A DNA stretch of 21,069 nucleotides from Piromyces finnis (GCA_002104945.1 MCFH01000178.1:1-21069), one strand, 5' to 3'. Counted from the stretch's first letter, positions 8,740-19,618 are shown. Notes: generated by a model not told the origin, from the sequence alone. Numbers and translations are program-made.

Positions 8740-11700
8740 TGGTATAAAAAGGACTTCAACTACCAAACAAAACTATTAAGGAGGAAAAAAGAATTAAGTG
8801 AAAAGAGCAAAAAACATGAAAGTACTGAAAACATCGTTAAAGAATTTGATGAACTTTTCAAATATATTGGCGAAAATAAAGATTTAGATGTTGACTTTTT
8901 CGGTATCTTTAATAATATATGCAGGGAATATGGAGTTGGTACAAATAAAAGTACACAAGAAGAAGACCAAACAAATAACATAAATGAAGAAGATAATGAT
9001 GTAAAAGCAAATGAAACTACTACAGAAACTGGAAATACTGCTATAGGTAATGATGTAAAAATAACTGTTAATGAACCAATTCAATCCAAAGAAAAAGAAG
9101 TAGAAGATAAACCACAAGAACAAAGTCAAGAAGAACAATCATTATTAGTAAGAAAGGAAACTCTTTCCAAAAACAAGGGTAAGAGTGTTTGTATTGATAA
9201 TAGCTACAGTGAAAATCAAATATCAGATTCTTCTTCTAGAATCTACGAAACAATACCACCCGAACTTCTTTCCAATGAAATAAAACGTTCAGCTACCACT
9301 AACAACAATATAATTAATAATGTGATATCTCAAATGAATCGTAATGAAGATATAAATGATTACAGTAGTAATCAATTTATAGCTCAACAGGAGAATGCTC
9401 TTTTGGATTCTGCTTCCAATAAAGAAAATGATTTATTAGCTATTCTTTTCAGTATGGGATTCGAAAATACCGAAGAAAATTTAAAGGCTTTGAGAAAAGC
9501 AAATAATAATATTGATCAAGCTGTTAATTACTTGGTTGAAGAAAAGGTTCCATATGATGTTATAAACGACATTCGTGAAAATGATTTTCTTGAAGAAACT
9601 GAACAACTACGTAGAAGATACCAACAACTTTCATTATTAAATAATACTCTTAGTCAAAATAGTTATCAACAACAATCTTCTTTACAATTAGCAAATATTA
9701 ACGGTGTTTATGGTCAATATAATAATGGAATTATTCAGCCAGTAATTGTTAATCCAAATGATAGCTACATATTACAAAACTTGAATGGTACTAACTCACT
9801 TCTAATAGATAATAATGAATTGAATAGATTATTAATACAACAACAACAACAACAACAACAACAACAGATGGTTAATAAACCACCAGCCCCAGAATATCCT
9901 GGATATGATGTTATGAATAATAATATGGTATTACCAAATACTAATGCTAACACCAACAATGCCATTAATTCTATGGATAATAATACAATTCCAGTAATTG
10001 AATCTAATCATAACATAGCTTCTAATAATGTAATAGTAAATAATAGAATTAGTGGAAATACTTCATTAACTCAAGAAAATATATCATTAATTAATGGAAA
10101 CAGAATTATAGCTGAAGATGCAACTAGTATTGTAAATAACGGCAACAATAACAATATTAATATAAATAATAACAGAAATACTAATAGTTTAAGTATGAAA
10201 ATTAATAACAGAGAAAGTCAAAGAGGCTCAAACACATCAATTATTTATAATATGAGTAATTCCGAAATTATGAATTGTTGTTCTGATGATGGAGAAGATA
10301 TTGAAACCAACAGTGAATTATCTGTAGACGTTATTCAAGAAAAAAGTAACTTAAATAATGGTTATGATGAATTACCAATTACAACTTCAACAACCATCGA
10401 TGAATCATTACAATCACCAGTTTCTAATCAATTTAATAATTCGATGGATAGTATTCAGGTATCTCTTGATTCACCTGCAAATATCGAAAGTGGTGTTAGT
10501 CCAACTTCTTCATTTTATAATAACATGATTAATGTTGATAATCTCTCACTTCCAAGAAACAGCCCTAATACAAGTTTCGATTCCACAAACCAACAAATAC
10601 AATTAAATGCTCAAATCCAACAAAATCAACAACAAATTTTAAAATTCCAAAACCAATTACAAAAGATGCAAATGAGAAATACTCAGATTGAAAGGTTCTA
10701 TAACAATATTCAAAGTCCACCAGAACACATTCCATACAAAACAGTTACTTGGTATCCAAAATGGACTAGTCATAATTCACCATTTAGTGAAAATATTGTT
10801 TTCCATGTTAAATTAAATACTAAGAATGAAGCAACCCTTATTTCAACTTTAAAAAAGAGAAGAAATGAAGCCAGAGCTAATCCAGAAGATTATAATAAGG
10901 TCGTTCTTTTCTGTAATCATTTGTTTAGCTCGATGAAATATATTCAAAATGAACAATCTGATATTTTGAATGATGCCTTAAAGTTATTAAAAAAGAGTGT
11001 AAAAGAAAATTCCATTGAAGCTTGTAATGTATTAGCAGGTCTTTACCTTTATGGTATTGAAGGTTCTTTATATCATGTTTCCGATTATGAAAAGGCCGGA
11101 CCATTGTTCATGAAGGTACTTAAAAATACTCAACAACAACAAAAGCAATTGAACACCGAATCTACCTATAATCTTGGTATTTGTTACGAAAATATGGATT
11201 CTAAAAAGAAGCGTACACAAGCTATTTCATTCTTTAAATATGCTGCCTTAAATGGACATCCAGGTGCTTCTTTCAAAATGTACAAAATCTATGAAAGAGT
11301 TTCACCAAAAGAAGCTATCAAATGGTTAACTCTTAGTAAGCGTAATGCAACCAAGGAATATCCAGATGGTATCTATGAATATGCTCTTCTTTGTTATAAG
11401 GGTTATGAAAGTGGTGGTATTCCAAAGAATGAGAAATACACCATTTCTTTATTAAAAGAAGCTGCTAATAAATTAGAACATGTTCCAAGTGCTTTGGAAT
11501 TAGGTAAATTCTTTTTAATTAATGAAGGTAATACTTCAACCAATGCTGGAAAATATTTATATAAGGCAGCTTGTAAGGATAATAAGGTAGCTCAATTCAA
11601 ATTAGCTTCATGGTGGGAAAAGCAACAAGTAAAATCTGAAATGAAAAAGAAGGCTTACTTTGAATGGCTTTCCCGTGCTGCTGAAGGTAAGGATGGTTTA

Positions 11701-11862
11701 ACAGAAGCTATTTATCGTGTTGGATACTGTTATGAATTAGGTTATGGTGTTACCCCAAACAAAAATATTGCACAATCATTCTATGAAAATGCAGCTGCAA
11801 GAGGATATGTTAAAGCTAAAGAAAAGTTGGAAAAAATGAATAACAATAATGTTGTTAATTAA
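8740..11862 (+). CDS. C-terminal part of the large protein: UBA domain, polyQ and Skt5/Chs4-like Sel1 repeats
   Basis: The frame is open from 8740 to the stop at 11860-11862. A stand-alone model would have to start at the ATG at 9334, because 8740-9333 contains no in-frame ATG, yet that stretch looks coding (acidic, Glu/Asn/Lys-rich). So the true start probably lies upstream in the large gene. Domains in order: a UBA at 9427-9546, polyQ at 9838-9867, a long Asn/Ser-rich linker, a Gln-rich heptad-like segment at about 10595-10715, a conserved-looking block with TVTWYPKW, then Sel1 repeats at about 10879-11850. The repeat block resembles yeast Skt5/Chs4, which activates chitin synthase III. The terminal prenylation CAAX box of yeast Skt5 is absent; the protein ends in NNVVN. 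Role in chitin deposition is inferred by resemblance only. Confidence 0.85.
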   Translation, partial: WYKKDFNYQTKLLRRKKELSEKSKKHESTENIVKEFDELFKYIGENKDLDVDFFGIFNNICREYGVGTNKSTQEEDQTNNINEEDNDVKANETTTETGNTAIGNDVKITVNEPIQSKEKEVEDKPQEQSQEEQSLLVRKETLSKNKGKSVCIDNSYSENQISDSSSRIYETIPPELLSNEIKRSATTNNNIINNVISQMNRNEDINDYSSNQFIAQQENALLDSASNKENDLLAILFSMGFENTEENLKALRKANNNIDQAVNYLVEEKVPYDVINDIRENDFLEETEQLRRRYQQLSLLNNTLSQNSYQQQSSLQLANINGVYGQYNNGIIQPVIVNPNDSYILQNLNGTNSLLIDNNELNRLLIQQQQQQQQQQMVNKPPAPEYPGYDVMNNNMVLPNTNANTNNAINSMDNNTIPVIESNHNIASNNVIVNNRISGNTSLTQENISLINGNRIIAEDATSIVNNGNNNNININNNRNTNSLSMKINNRESQRGSNTSIIYNMSNSEIMNCCSDDGEDIETNSELSVDVIQEKSNLNNGYDELPITTSTTIDESLQSPVSNQFNNSMDSIQVSLDSPANIESGVSPTSSFYNNMINVDNLSLPRNSPNTSFDSTNQQIQLNAQIQQNQQQILKFQNQLQKMQMRNTQIERFYNNIQSPPEHIPYKTVTWYPKWTSHNSPFSENIVFHVKLNTKNEATLISTLKKRRNEARANPEDYNKVVLFCNHLFSSMKYIQNEQSDILNDALKLLKKSVKENSIEACNVLAGLYLYGIEGSLYHVSDYEKAGPLFMKVLKNTQQQQKQLNTESTYNLGICYENMDSKKKRTQAISFFKYAALNGHPGASFKMYKIYERVSPKEAIKWLTLSKRNATKEYPDGIYEYALLCYKGYESGGIPKNEKYTISLLKEAANKLEHVPSALELGKFFLINEGNTSTNAGKYLYKAACKDNKVAQFKLASWWEKQQVKSEMKKKAYFEWLSRAAEGKDGLTEAIYRVGYCYELGYGVTPNKNIAQSFYENAAARGYVKAKEKLEKMNNNNVVN
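9427..9546 (+). other. UBA domain (ubiquitin-associated)
   Basis: About 40 residues fit the three-helix UBA pattern: LLAILFSMGF (helix 1 and the conserved MGF loop), then NLKALRKANNNIDQAVNYLV, where A-L-x-x-A-x-x-N-x-x-x-A-x-x-x-L matches helices 2 and 3. UBA domains bind mono- or polyubiquitin. The match is to the family motif by eye; no profile was run. Confidence 0.8.
9838..9867 (+). repeat. PolyQ tract, (CAA)9CAG
   Basis: Ten consecutive Gln codons, nine CAA and one CAG, lie between an Asn/Leu-rich segment and a Pro-rich PPAPEYPGY segment. It is a simple trinucleotide repeat likely to vary in length between strains. Confidence 0.95.
10879..11850 (+). other. Sel1-like repeat domain resembling Skt5/Chs4
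   Basis: About six or seven alpha/alpha repeats can be seen, each with small residues in A-x-x-G-x-x-x-A spacing followed by an aromatic or Gly-rich turn. Examples are KENSIEACNVLAGLYLYG, FFKYAALNGHPGASFKMY, HVPSALELGKFF and AIYRVGYCYELGYGV with AAARGYVKAKEKLE. The block order, including IPKNEKYTISLLKEAAN before HVPSA, parallels the fungal Skt5/Chs4 chitin synthase regulators more closely than generic Sel1 proteins. This is from memory of the family, not an alignment. Confidence 0.75.
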
Positions 11863-13052
11863 AATAATATTGTTATTTTTGATTCCCGATAAATATAATA
11901 GAATTTAAGGTCAACATTATTAAAAATATATTTAAAAAATATAAAAACGTCAAAACAAAATATATAAAATAATAATTACAACAAATTACAAAAAATTAAA
12001 ATAAAGAGTAAAAAAAAAAATAATACTTTAAAATTAAAATAAAATAAAATAAAATAAAAATAAATAAATATAAATAAATATAAATAATAGCAATAAATAT
12101 AAATAATTAGAATAATTAGAATATAAAATGTATAAATTACAAATTAATCTAACAAAGAAATAATATTTTTCAATTTTAGTTTTTCAGTTTTTTAATATAT
12201 AGTAATACAATAAAGCATAATATATAAATATATAAAATTCATGTATAAAAAGAAAAAAAAAATAAAAATAAAATAAAATAAATAAAAATATATTTTAAAA
12301 AAAAAAAGTAAAAAAAAATTTTTTAAAGGCATCAAATATTTTTAAACTTAATAATATTCTAAGCATCATAAATTATTATTTTAAGATTATTTATAAGACT
12401 TTATACAAATAATTTATTTTGCATGTTGTAATAGCTTTATAAAAATTTTTTGTTTTTTTTTGTTTTATATTTTTCATGACATTATATCAATATTGATAGT
12501 ACATTTATTTTTATTATACATGTTATAAAAAAAAATAAAATAAAAAAAATATATATTTAAACACAAAAATGAATAAAATCGTATATTTATATATACAAAA
12601 AAAGTATTATACCTTTGGATTATTATTAAATTAACAAATTATACTTATTTCTACTTTTTAAACAATTGCATTAATATAAAAAAGCAATAATAATGATTCC
12701 TTTGATTGATATTACCAATATATAAAATAAATTTTCACAAAATTATTTTTATATAATTTTTTTTATTTAAAAAACAATTTACTAAATCAAATATAAATAT
12801 ATACAATTAAATAATATTTAGAAATAATAAGTATATTAATTAATAAATTTTATCTCTGTTCTTTTCTTAGTTATTATTTTTTCTTTTTTTTTTTTTTTTG
12901 GTCTTTATAAGTTATAAAAAAATTAAATTTGAAAATACAGAAAACTTTTTTCTTTATATTTGTTGTATATATTAAATCTATTAAAACTAAAAATTAAAAA
13001 TATAATAAATGAATAATTTATATTTCCTGATATAAATTGTTCTTTAAGTTGT
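11863..13052. other. Convergent intergenic region, no gene seen
   Basis: It lies between the 3' ends of the large plus-strand gene and the minus-strand xylanase, so it should hold both 3' UTRs and polyadenylation sites. It is A/T-rich with imperfect AAAAT and AAATA tracts at about 12035-12100 and 12255-12310. No tRNA-like cloverleaf or conserved ORF was recognised. Poly(A) signals cannot be singled out in such sequence. Confidence 0.7.
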
Positions 13053-15473
13053 TTAGACACATTGGTGATACCATTCATTAAAAGCAACACAAGTGGAACC
13101 TGATTGACAACAAGTAGCACCAGTGTAGTTATTACCACCACATTGACCCCACTTTGGAACACAGTTAGCATTGTTAGAATTATTGTTGGAACTTGTAGCA
13201 TCACACTTATCAACAGTAACAGTAACAGTGACGGTAACTGGATCACATTTGGTATTTGTGTTTGAAGATGGAATAGTCTTAGTATTACCTGAGGTAGATG
13301 GAATGGTCTTGGTCTTGCTAAGGTTAGATGGAATAGTTTTAGTACCACCGACAGTTGTTGATGGAATAGTCTTGGAACTACCACCAGTAGATGGAATAGT
13401 CTTGGAACTGCCAGCACCACCAGTAGAGGTAATTAAGGTAGCTGGAATAGTCTTGGTCTTGTTTGGAATAGTCTTGGAACTACCACCAGTAGATGGAATA
13501 GTCTTGGAACTGCCAGCACCACCAGTAGAGGTAATTAAAGTGGCTGGAATAGTCTTGGTCTTACTAAGACTAGATGGAATAGTCTTGGAACTACCAGCAC
13601 CACCAGTAGATGTAATTAAAGTGGCTGGAATAGTTTTGGTTTTAGTTGCAATATCTGGAATAGTCTTAGAACTACCAGTACTACCAGTAGATGGAATAGT
13701 CTTGGAACTGCCAGCACCACCAGTAGAGGTAATTAAAGTAGCTGGAATAGTCTTGGTCTTGTTTGGAATAGTCTTGGAACTGCCAGCACCACCAGTAGAG
13801 GTAATTAAGGTAGCTGGAATAGTCTTAGTCTTGTTTGGAATAGTCTTGGAACTGCCAGCACTACCAGTAGATGGAATAGTCTTGGAACTACCAGCACCAG
13901 TAGAGGTAATTAAAGTAGCTGGAATAGTCTTGGTCTTGTTTGGAATGGTCTTAGAACTACCGGCACCAGTAGAGGTAATTAAGGTAGCTGGAATAGTCTT
14001 GGTCTTGTTTGGAATGGTCTTAGAACTACCAGCACCAGTAGAGGTAATTAAAGTAGCTGGAATAGTCTTAGTTTTAGAAACACCTGATGTAATAAGTGAA
14101 GTTGGAATTGTCTTTCCTGAAGCTCCAGTAGTCTTAGTAATAAGATTAGATGGAATAGTCTTGGTTAAATTAATATTTGGAATGGTCTTAGTATTATTAC
14201 TAGTATTTGGAATAGTCTTAGATGAAACGCTTGTAATTTTATCAGCTGGAATAGTCTTGGTTTTCTTAAGAGAATCTGGGACAGTTTTACTACCAGCACT
14301 TGCACTTGGAATAGTCTTTGTACCTGGAACAGTAACACTTGGAATAGTCTTAGTCTTAGAGCTGCTGCCTGCAGTCTTAGTAATAAGATTGCTTGGGATA
14401 GTCTTAGTTAAATTAATACTTGGGATAGTCTTTGTACTTGGCTTTGAAACACTAGCAGCATTATTACTATTTGAAGTAGCTGGTCTAGCTTCCTTCTTTA
14501 AAATGTCGAGTAAAGTGTTGTAAATTGGTTTTGGTTGGTAATTGTTATTGAATAAAAGAGCTTGTTCATTACCACCTAACCAACTATCACTATCACCAAC
14601 ACCCCAAACAAGGAAAGCCTTACAACAAGAGTTAGCAAGACAAGCCTTTAAAGCGTTAGAGAAAGCTTCAGTTTGACGACTTTGGTTACCTTGTAATTTA
14701 ACATCAAGTTCGGTAATGTGAACTTCAAGACCTAATTTACAATAACGACCAATTAAACCATTAATTTGATTGAAAGTTGGTTGGGATTGAGAACTAACGT
14801 GGTATTGTAAACCAACACCATCAATTGGAATATTACGCTTCTTTAAATCAGCAACGAAATTGTAAATTGATTCAGATTTCGGTAAATGACCTTCAGCGTT
14901 ATAATCATTGTAGAAAAGTTTAGTGTTTGGAGAAACTTTACGAGCAGTTTCAAAAGCAATATCAATAAAGTTTGGAACTTTTTGACGAAGGAAAGAATTA
15001 CGTAACATAAAACCTTGACCATTTGAACTATCATCAACAGCTTCGTTAACAACATCCCAAGCCTTGATTTTACCTTCATAATGTTGTAAAGTCTTAGTAA
15101 TGTGATCAACAATAGCATTCTTTAAAGTATTAGAATCAGCATTTTCAAACCAAGATGGTTGATAAGCATGCCAGATAAGACAGTGACCACGGAATTCCAT
15201 ACCTAATTCCTTTGCCTTATTGTAATGAGCATCACAATCATTGAAATTGTAAACACCTTTTTGTTGTTGGATACCTGAAAGTTTACAACCATTTTCTGCA
15301 ACCATCATATTGAATGCCTTCATAGCATTATTGTAATTACCATTATTGAATCTATTTGTGTTGGCAGCAACACCAACCTTTAAATCTCCAGCAAAGTCCT
15401 TTAATAAATCATATGCACTTGCTGATGCAACAAAAGTTGAAATTAAAATTTTATTGATTGTACTGAATTTCAT
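13053..15473 (-). CDS. Secreted GH10 endo-1,4-beta-xylanase with KTIP-repeat linker and C-terminal CBM1
   Basis: An intact 806-residue protein that hydrolyses internal beta-1,4 bonds of xylan outside the cell by a retaining mechanism. A signal peptide spans residues 1-20 (cleavage likely ASA|YD). The GH10 domain, about residues 22-330, has the substrate-site motif RGHCLIWH (95-102), acid/base Glu144 in WDVVNEAV, nucleophile Glu255 in HITELDV and WGVGDSDSW (290-298). Residues 347-735 are a Ser/Thr-rich linker with 32 KTIP motifs and one KTVP, probably O-glycosylated. Residues 743-757 are a Cys-flanked Val-Thr run, and 771-806 are a fungal CBM1. There is no fungal dockerin, so it should work as a free, cellulose-anchored enzyme rather than as a cellulosome subunit. 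The frame has no breaks, unlike the neighbouring gene. A ~450-residue open frame antisense to the linker is a repeat by-product. Confidence 0.96.
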   Translation of the reverse strand: MKFSTINKILISTFVASASAYDLLKDFAGDLKVGVAANTNRFNNGNYNNAMKAFNMMVAENGCKLSGIQQQKGVYNFNDCDAHYNKAKELGMEFRGHCLIWHAYQPSWFENADSNTLKNAIVDHITKTLQHYEGKIKAWDVVNEAVDDSSNGQGFMLRNSFLRQKVPNFIDIAFETARKVSPNTKLFYNDYNAEGHLPKSESIYNFVADLKKRNIPIDGVGLQYHVSSQSQPTFNQINGLIGRYCKLGLEVHITELDVKLQGNQSRQTEAFSNALKACLANSCCKAFLVWGVGDSDSWLGGNEQALLFNNNYQPKPIYNTLLDILKKEARPATSNSNNAASVSKPSTKTIPSINLTKTIPSNLITKTAGSSSKTKTIPSVTVPGTKTIPSASAGSKTVPDSLKKTKTIPADKITSVSSKTIPNTSNNTKTIPNINLTKTIPSNLITKTTGASGKTIPTSLITSGVSKTKTIPATLITSTGAGSSKTIPNKTKTIPATLITSTGAGSSKTIPNKTKTIPATLITSTGAGSSKTIPSTGSAGSSKTIPNKTKTIPATLITSTGGAGSSKTIPNKTKTIPATLITSTGGAGSSKTIPSTGSTGSSKTIPDIATKTKTIPATLITSTGGAGSSKTIPSSLSKTKTIPATLITSTGGAGSSKTIPSTGGSSKTIPNKTKTIPATLITSTGGAGSSKTIPSTGGSSKTIPSTTVGGTKTIPSNLSKTKTIPSTSGNTKTIPSSNTNTKCDPVTVTVTVTVDKCDATSSNNNSNNANCVPKWGQCGGNNYTGATCCQSGSTCVAFNEWYHQCV
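13056..13163 (-). other. CBM1 cellulose-binding module
   Basis: The last 36 residues match fungal CBM1: a Trp near the start (KWGQCGG), NYTGATCC, then NEWYHQCV. Trp775, Trp801 and Tyr802 are the likely flat cellulose-stacking face. Six Cys (771, 778, 788, 789, 795, 805) are present, more than the usual four. Confidence 0.95.
13203..13247 (-). other. Cys-flanked Val-Thr dipeptide run
   Basis: Residues 743-757 read CDP, then VTVTVTVTV, then DKC. The alternating Val-Thr run should favour a beta strand, and the two Cys may pair to close a small loop between linker and CBM1. Function is unknown. Confidence 0.8.
13269..14435 (-). repeat. KTIP-repeat linker (minisatellite-like coding repeat)
   Basis: Residues 347-735 contain 32 KTIP motifs plus one KTVP at irregular short spacing. 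Within this, a higher-order unit ATLITSTG(G)AGSSKTIP recurs eight times, alternating with short NKTKTIP or STG..SSKTIP units. Several units are near identical at DNA level, pointing to unequal exchange or slippage. The Ser/Thr/Pro composition suggests an extended O-glycosylated spacer between catalytic domain and CBM1. Confidence 0.93.
14484..15410 (-). other. GH10 catalytic domain
   Basis: Residues 22-330 span a complete GH10 barrel of normal family length. The catalytic Glu codons lie at 15042-15044 (acid/base) and 14709-14711 (nucleophile). All hallmark motifs are present, so activity is expected. Confidence 0.95.
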
Positions 15474-16841
15474 TTTTATATTTTATTTATTTATATAAAT
15501 ATAAATATTTTATATGTTATTTATTAAATATATATTGATTTTCTTTCTTAACTCTTTTTGCTTTATTTAATCTTAAAAATAAAAAAATTAATATATTTTA
15601 AACTATTATATAATATTATAAATATTTATTAATATTATATAAATAATTATTAAAACAAGAAAAAAAAGCTAAAACTATCAAAAATTATGAAAAAATTTTT
15701 ATCTTATATATAAAAATATTTTTTTATCTTTGGAAATTCTTTTATTTTTAATATAAAAATAAACTTTTTAATTTAAAATAAATTTATATTAATATATTAA
15801 AGTTGTAGATTTGCGGTATATAAAACATCGTGTAAAATGTTGCACGCTTATATATTTTTAAAACAAATTAAATATATATTATTAGCCAATTAAACAAAAA
15901 GAAAATTAATTCTATTAATGAACAATATTAAATGATCTACAAATGTTGATTATCAATTAAAACTAATTATAAATATATTAATAGAATTATCAATATATTA
16001 TTTTTTAAAAAAATTCTTAATATAAATGATGCTCCTTTATAAATTAAAATTATAAAAATTAAAACAAATATAATATAAATATGTTTACTTCTTTTAAATA
16101 ATTTTTTTTTGTTAACAACACTTAAAGTGAAGGAAAGAAATTACACTATTATTTTAAATAAAATTTATTTTATTTATTATTACTTAAAAAATGGAATTTG
16201 TTTAAATATATATTTTATATTGTTATATTATAATATATAATTACACAACATTATTAAAATAATACTACATTTATTCTTAATTCAAATTTTAATTTATACA
16301 TATTATAATTATAATAATTAAAATTATTGTAATTTAAATTAAAATTATTTATCTTCAATTACTACATAAATTTGTGTAACATTTTATGATACAATGAAAA
16401 TCAAATGTATATATGTTTTGAAATATATAAAAAATAAAACCTTTAAAACTTTATATCTACAGAAGTAACAAAGTACAATAATAGTTTTGTGCTCGATGCA
16501 AATAAACCTAGTTCAAGCTACGTTTCATATACATTTCCTTAATTAAAATTGAAGAATTAGCCATAATTTAAAGAAATCTATACAATATAAAAATATTTAC
16601 TACTTTTATTATCAATTTAATTATAGAATATTAATTAACATTTTCCCATATAGTTAAAATAATTTTAGTTACATTAGCTTATTCAAATAGTATTTAATAA
16701 TTCTGTCTATTAAAAATTTCAATGATAGGATAAAAATTATTAAAGTTTTATCTATTTTATTAAAATTAAAATATTTTACATTTATTAATGTTTAATATAA
16801 AATAAGGTTTTAAAGAAATTTAATATGAAATAAACTTTATC

Positions 16842-16898
16842 ATTTATTTATTATTTATTTATTTATCTATTTATTTATTTATTTATTTATTTATCTAT

Positions 16899-16941
<43 letters not shown>

Positions 16942-16947
16942 TTATTT
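16842..16947. repeat. (ATTT)n tetranucleotide microsatellite
   Basis: About 105 bp of ATTT units with a few CTATTT interruptions and one ATT phase slip. Intergenic, about 1.4 kb upstream of the xylanase start. Confidence 0.95.
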
Positions 16948-17429
16948 AGTTACTTAGCTTACAAAATTCAACGTTTTCTTTTAAGTGGATTGTTTTTTAA
17001 TTCTAATAAATGATTTTATCCCATCCCAGAATCAAGTAAAGATAAAGAAAGTATTAAAAGTATTTTTAGCCCAAAATGAATATTACTTTTAAAAATGTTA
17101 ACTTGATAATAAAAATTATTTAGGTAATAGAGTTGTTTTCTATAAATAAAAATAAAATATTTTTTAATGTTCACTTTTTCATCAACTCAAATAACTGAAT
17201 TGAAAATTGACTTTGTGGATAAAAAAATTAAGATTAAATCTTTAATATAAAAGAAAAAAAAAACTTAAATCAAAAAATTAATTAATTTTATTAATTAATT
17301 ATTATTAATTTAAATTGTTTGAAATTTTAATAATTAAGTTAGGCTAAATATAACATTAAATCTTTTTATCTTAACAATAATTTATAATAAGAGAATAATT
17401 AGTTTTATTATTATTTAGTAGTGGTATTG

Positions 17430-17805
<376 letters not shown>

Positions 17806-17813
17806 TTTTTTAA

Positions 17814-17877
17814 TGATAATTTTCAACCAATTGTTTTTCATTAATTATTCAAAAAAAATAATTATTGAAAATTATCA
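17814..17877. repeat. Short inverted repeat flanking the TTA array
   Basis: TGATAATTTTCAA at 17814-17826 pairs with TTGAAAATTATCA at 17865-17877, a perfect 13-bp stem around 38 nt that itself contains a small TAATTATT/AATAATTA inverted repeat. It could form a cruciform. In such A/T-rich DNA chance is a real possibility. Confidence 0.6.
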
Positions 17878-18180
17878 CATGTAAAATGATAATCAGGTGT
17901 TATTAATAAAAGTTTCTTTTAATCTAATCTATTGTTTAGTAATATTCTATATATATATGTATATTATTCATTTATCATATGTTTAAACATAGATCATGTG
18001 ATATGTGTTATTTTTATACAAATATTTTATATCTAAAAATAAAAGATTACTATTTATAATTAAATAAATAGAATTAATAATTAATTATATTTACTATTAA
18101 CATCAAGCTATTATTAGAAATAAAAGATAATCTTACTGATATACATCATCTATAATCTTATTAAATTTTCATCATATATA

Positions 18181-18217
18181 ATTCATAGTTAGTAAAACAT
18201 CTTTTTTAACTATGAAT
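18181..18217. repeat. Perfect 11-bp stem-loop
   Basis: ATTCATAGTTA at 18181-18191 pairs with TAACTATGAAT at 18207-18217 around a 15-nt loop. It lies deep in the intergenic region, so terminator or regulatory roles are not supported. It may be chance. Confidence 0.55.
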
Positions 18218-19618
18218 AATTAAATATAAATGTTTTAATTAAATTAAAATTTATCATTTATAGTTCTATATATATATAAATTTAATATATTAATTTAAAT
18301 GTAAACATTTGTATTTTTTAAAAAAAAAAAAAAATACTGATGAGTTTAAAAATAATAAAAAAGTAGAAAAGCTTTCTTTTTATACATCTATAGATATTTA
18401 AAAAAGATATAGATACGCTGCATGATATTAACTGAAATGAAAAAAGGCATCATTTTATGTTTTATTTATATATATTTATTAATATAAATTAAAATAGTAA
18501 TAGTGGTAAATAATATTTTAAATTTAAATTCATTAATCTTTATTATAAATGTATTATACTTTTTCATTTATAAATGAAAAGAATTTAATAAGCCAATATA
18601 GGATAAGTAAAAAAAAAAAAAATAATAAGAAAGTTTTTTACACGTAATTCAAAGACTATAAAAAATGAAATAAAAAAAGACAACAAAGATGAAATAAAAA
18701 AACAAAAAAAAAGGCCACTTTAATTATTTTGATCTTTACCTTTACACATCATTTCTTTAATTATTAACTTTATTTTATATTAATTAAATTAATTAAATAT
18801 AAAAATAATAAATTTTAATTATATATAAAAAATCCAATTCTTTTATATCTTTATTCCTTTTTTTCTTTTACCTTTTTTTTTTTTTCTTTCTTTTTCTCAC
18901 TGAAGAAAAAAAAAAAGTAGATTTCTTTATTTCTGTAACTTCTAGAAGTAGATATAAATACATAATACTTCACGCTTATTAAATAAAGAAAAATAAAATA
19001 ATAAAAAGTATGAAAAAGTTTCTTTATAATGATTAACAATAGTATAATAAAAATGAAATATATAATAATAAAAATAGTATTCAAAATAAAAAATAAAAAA
19101 TAAAAAAGAAAGAAAAAATAGAAAAAGTTATTAATAATCAATTATAAAAGCAAAAATAAAAAAATTAAAGAAATTGAAAATTTTAAAAATATAAAAAAAG
19201 ATTATAATACATTTTAGTAATTATATAATACTCAACTTGATGGTCTTTATTCAAATTATTAATAAGATATGTTTTTATTAACTATATATTCTAACGCTAA
19301 TATTATTTTTTATACTATAATTTTTCTTATGCTTTGAAAAAAAATATTCAATAAACTTGGGTTCTCAACTTTAAAATTTTAGTAAATTAATAAAATACAA
19401 AAGTAATAATAAAACTTATTTATACACAAAAAATAAAAAAAGGAGACATTATTTTTAAAAATAGAAAAATAATAATAATAATAAAAAGCATTTAAAATTA
19501 TTTTCAATTCAATATAATTAAATAAATTTCAAATATTAAATAATATAATTATATATAAAATATAAAATATAAAATAGAATTAAAATATTGATATAAAAAA
19601 AAAAAGAAAATAACTAAA

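Larger units (their letters stand above)
3835..11862 (+). other. Proposed single large gene: Q/N-rich repeat, UBA and Sel1 (Skt5-like) protein, frame broken in the assembly
   Basis: The pieces at 3835-5037, 5015-8497 and 8740-11862 read best as one gene. Frame order along the strand is 1, 2, 1, 0, 2, 1 (coordinate modulo 3), explained by one extra base at 5024-5030 and four missing bases at about 8427-8497, 8559-8562, 8710-8715 and 8755-8765. Correcting these gives 8,031 nt, about 2,676 residues. Base composition stays coding-like across the joins, with none of the extreme A/T flank seen between other genes, and Ser/Asn-rich sequence continues through every join. The sequence supports one locus. 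Whether the breaks are sequencing errors or genuine mutations is inference; the left-arm A6 supports error at the first site. Confidence 0.7.

Noticed and set aside
8760-9138. Minus-strand hydrophobic frames (73 and 84 codons)
   Set aside because: Antisense of Glu/Asn/Lys-rich coding sequence, which gives Phe/Leu/Ile-rich shadow frames.
13171-14523. 450-codon open frame on the plus strand
   Set aside because: It is antisense to the xylanase linker and composed only of the complement of the KTIP repeats; no independent protein features.
15870-15900. AGCCAAT as a CCAAT-box or xylanase regulator site
   Set aside because: A single short match about 400 bp upstream of the xylanase start and not in a convincing context.
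16460-16560. Patch with GTTCAAGC that hints at a tRNA B-box
   Set aside because: No acceptor stem, anticodon arm or A-box could be fitted.
18851-19141. Minus-strand 96-codon Phe/Ile/Lys-rich frame
   Set aside because: Low-complexity A/T sequence with A-run and T-run codons and no coding-like composition change.
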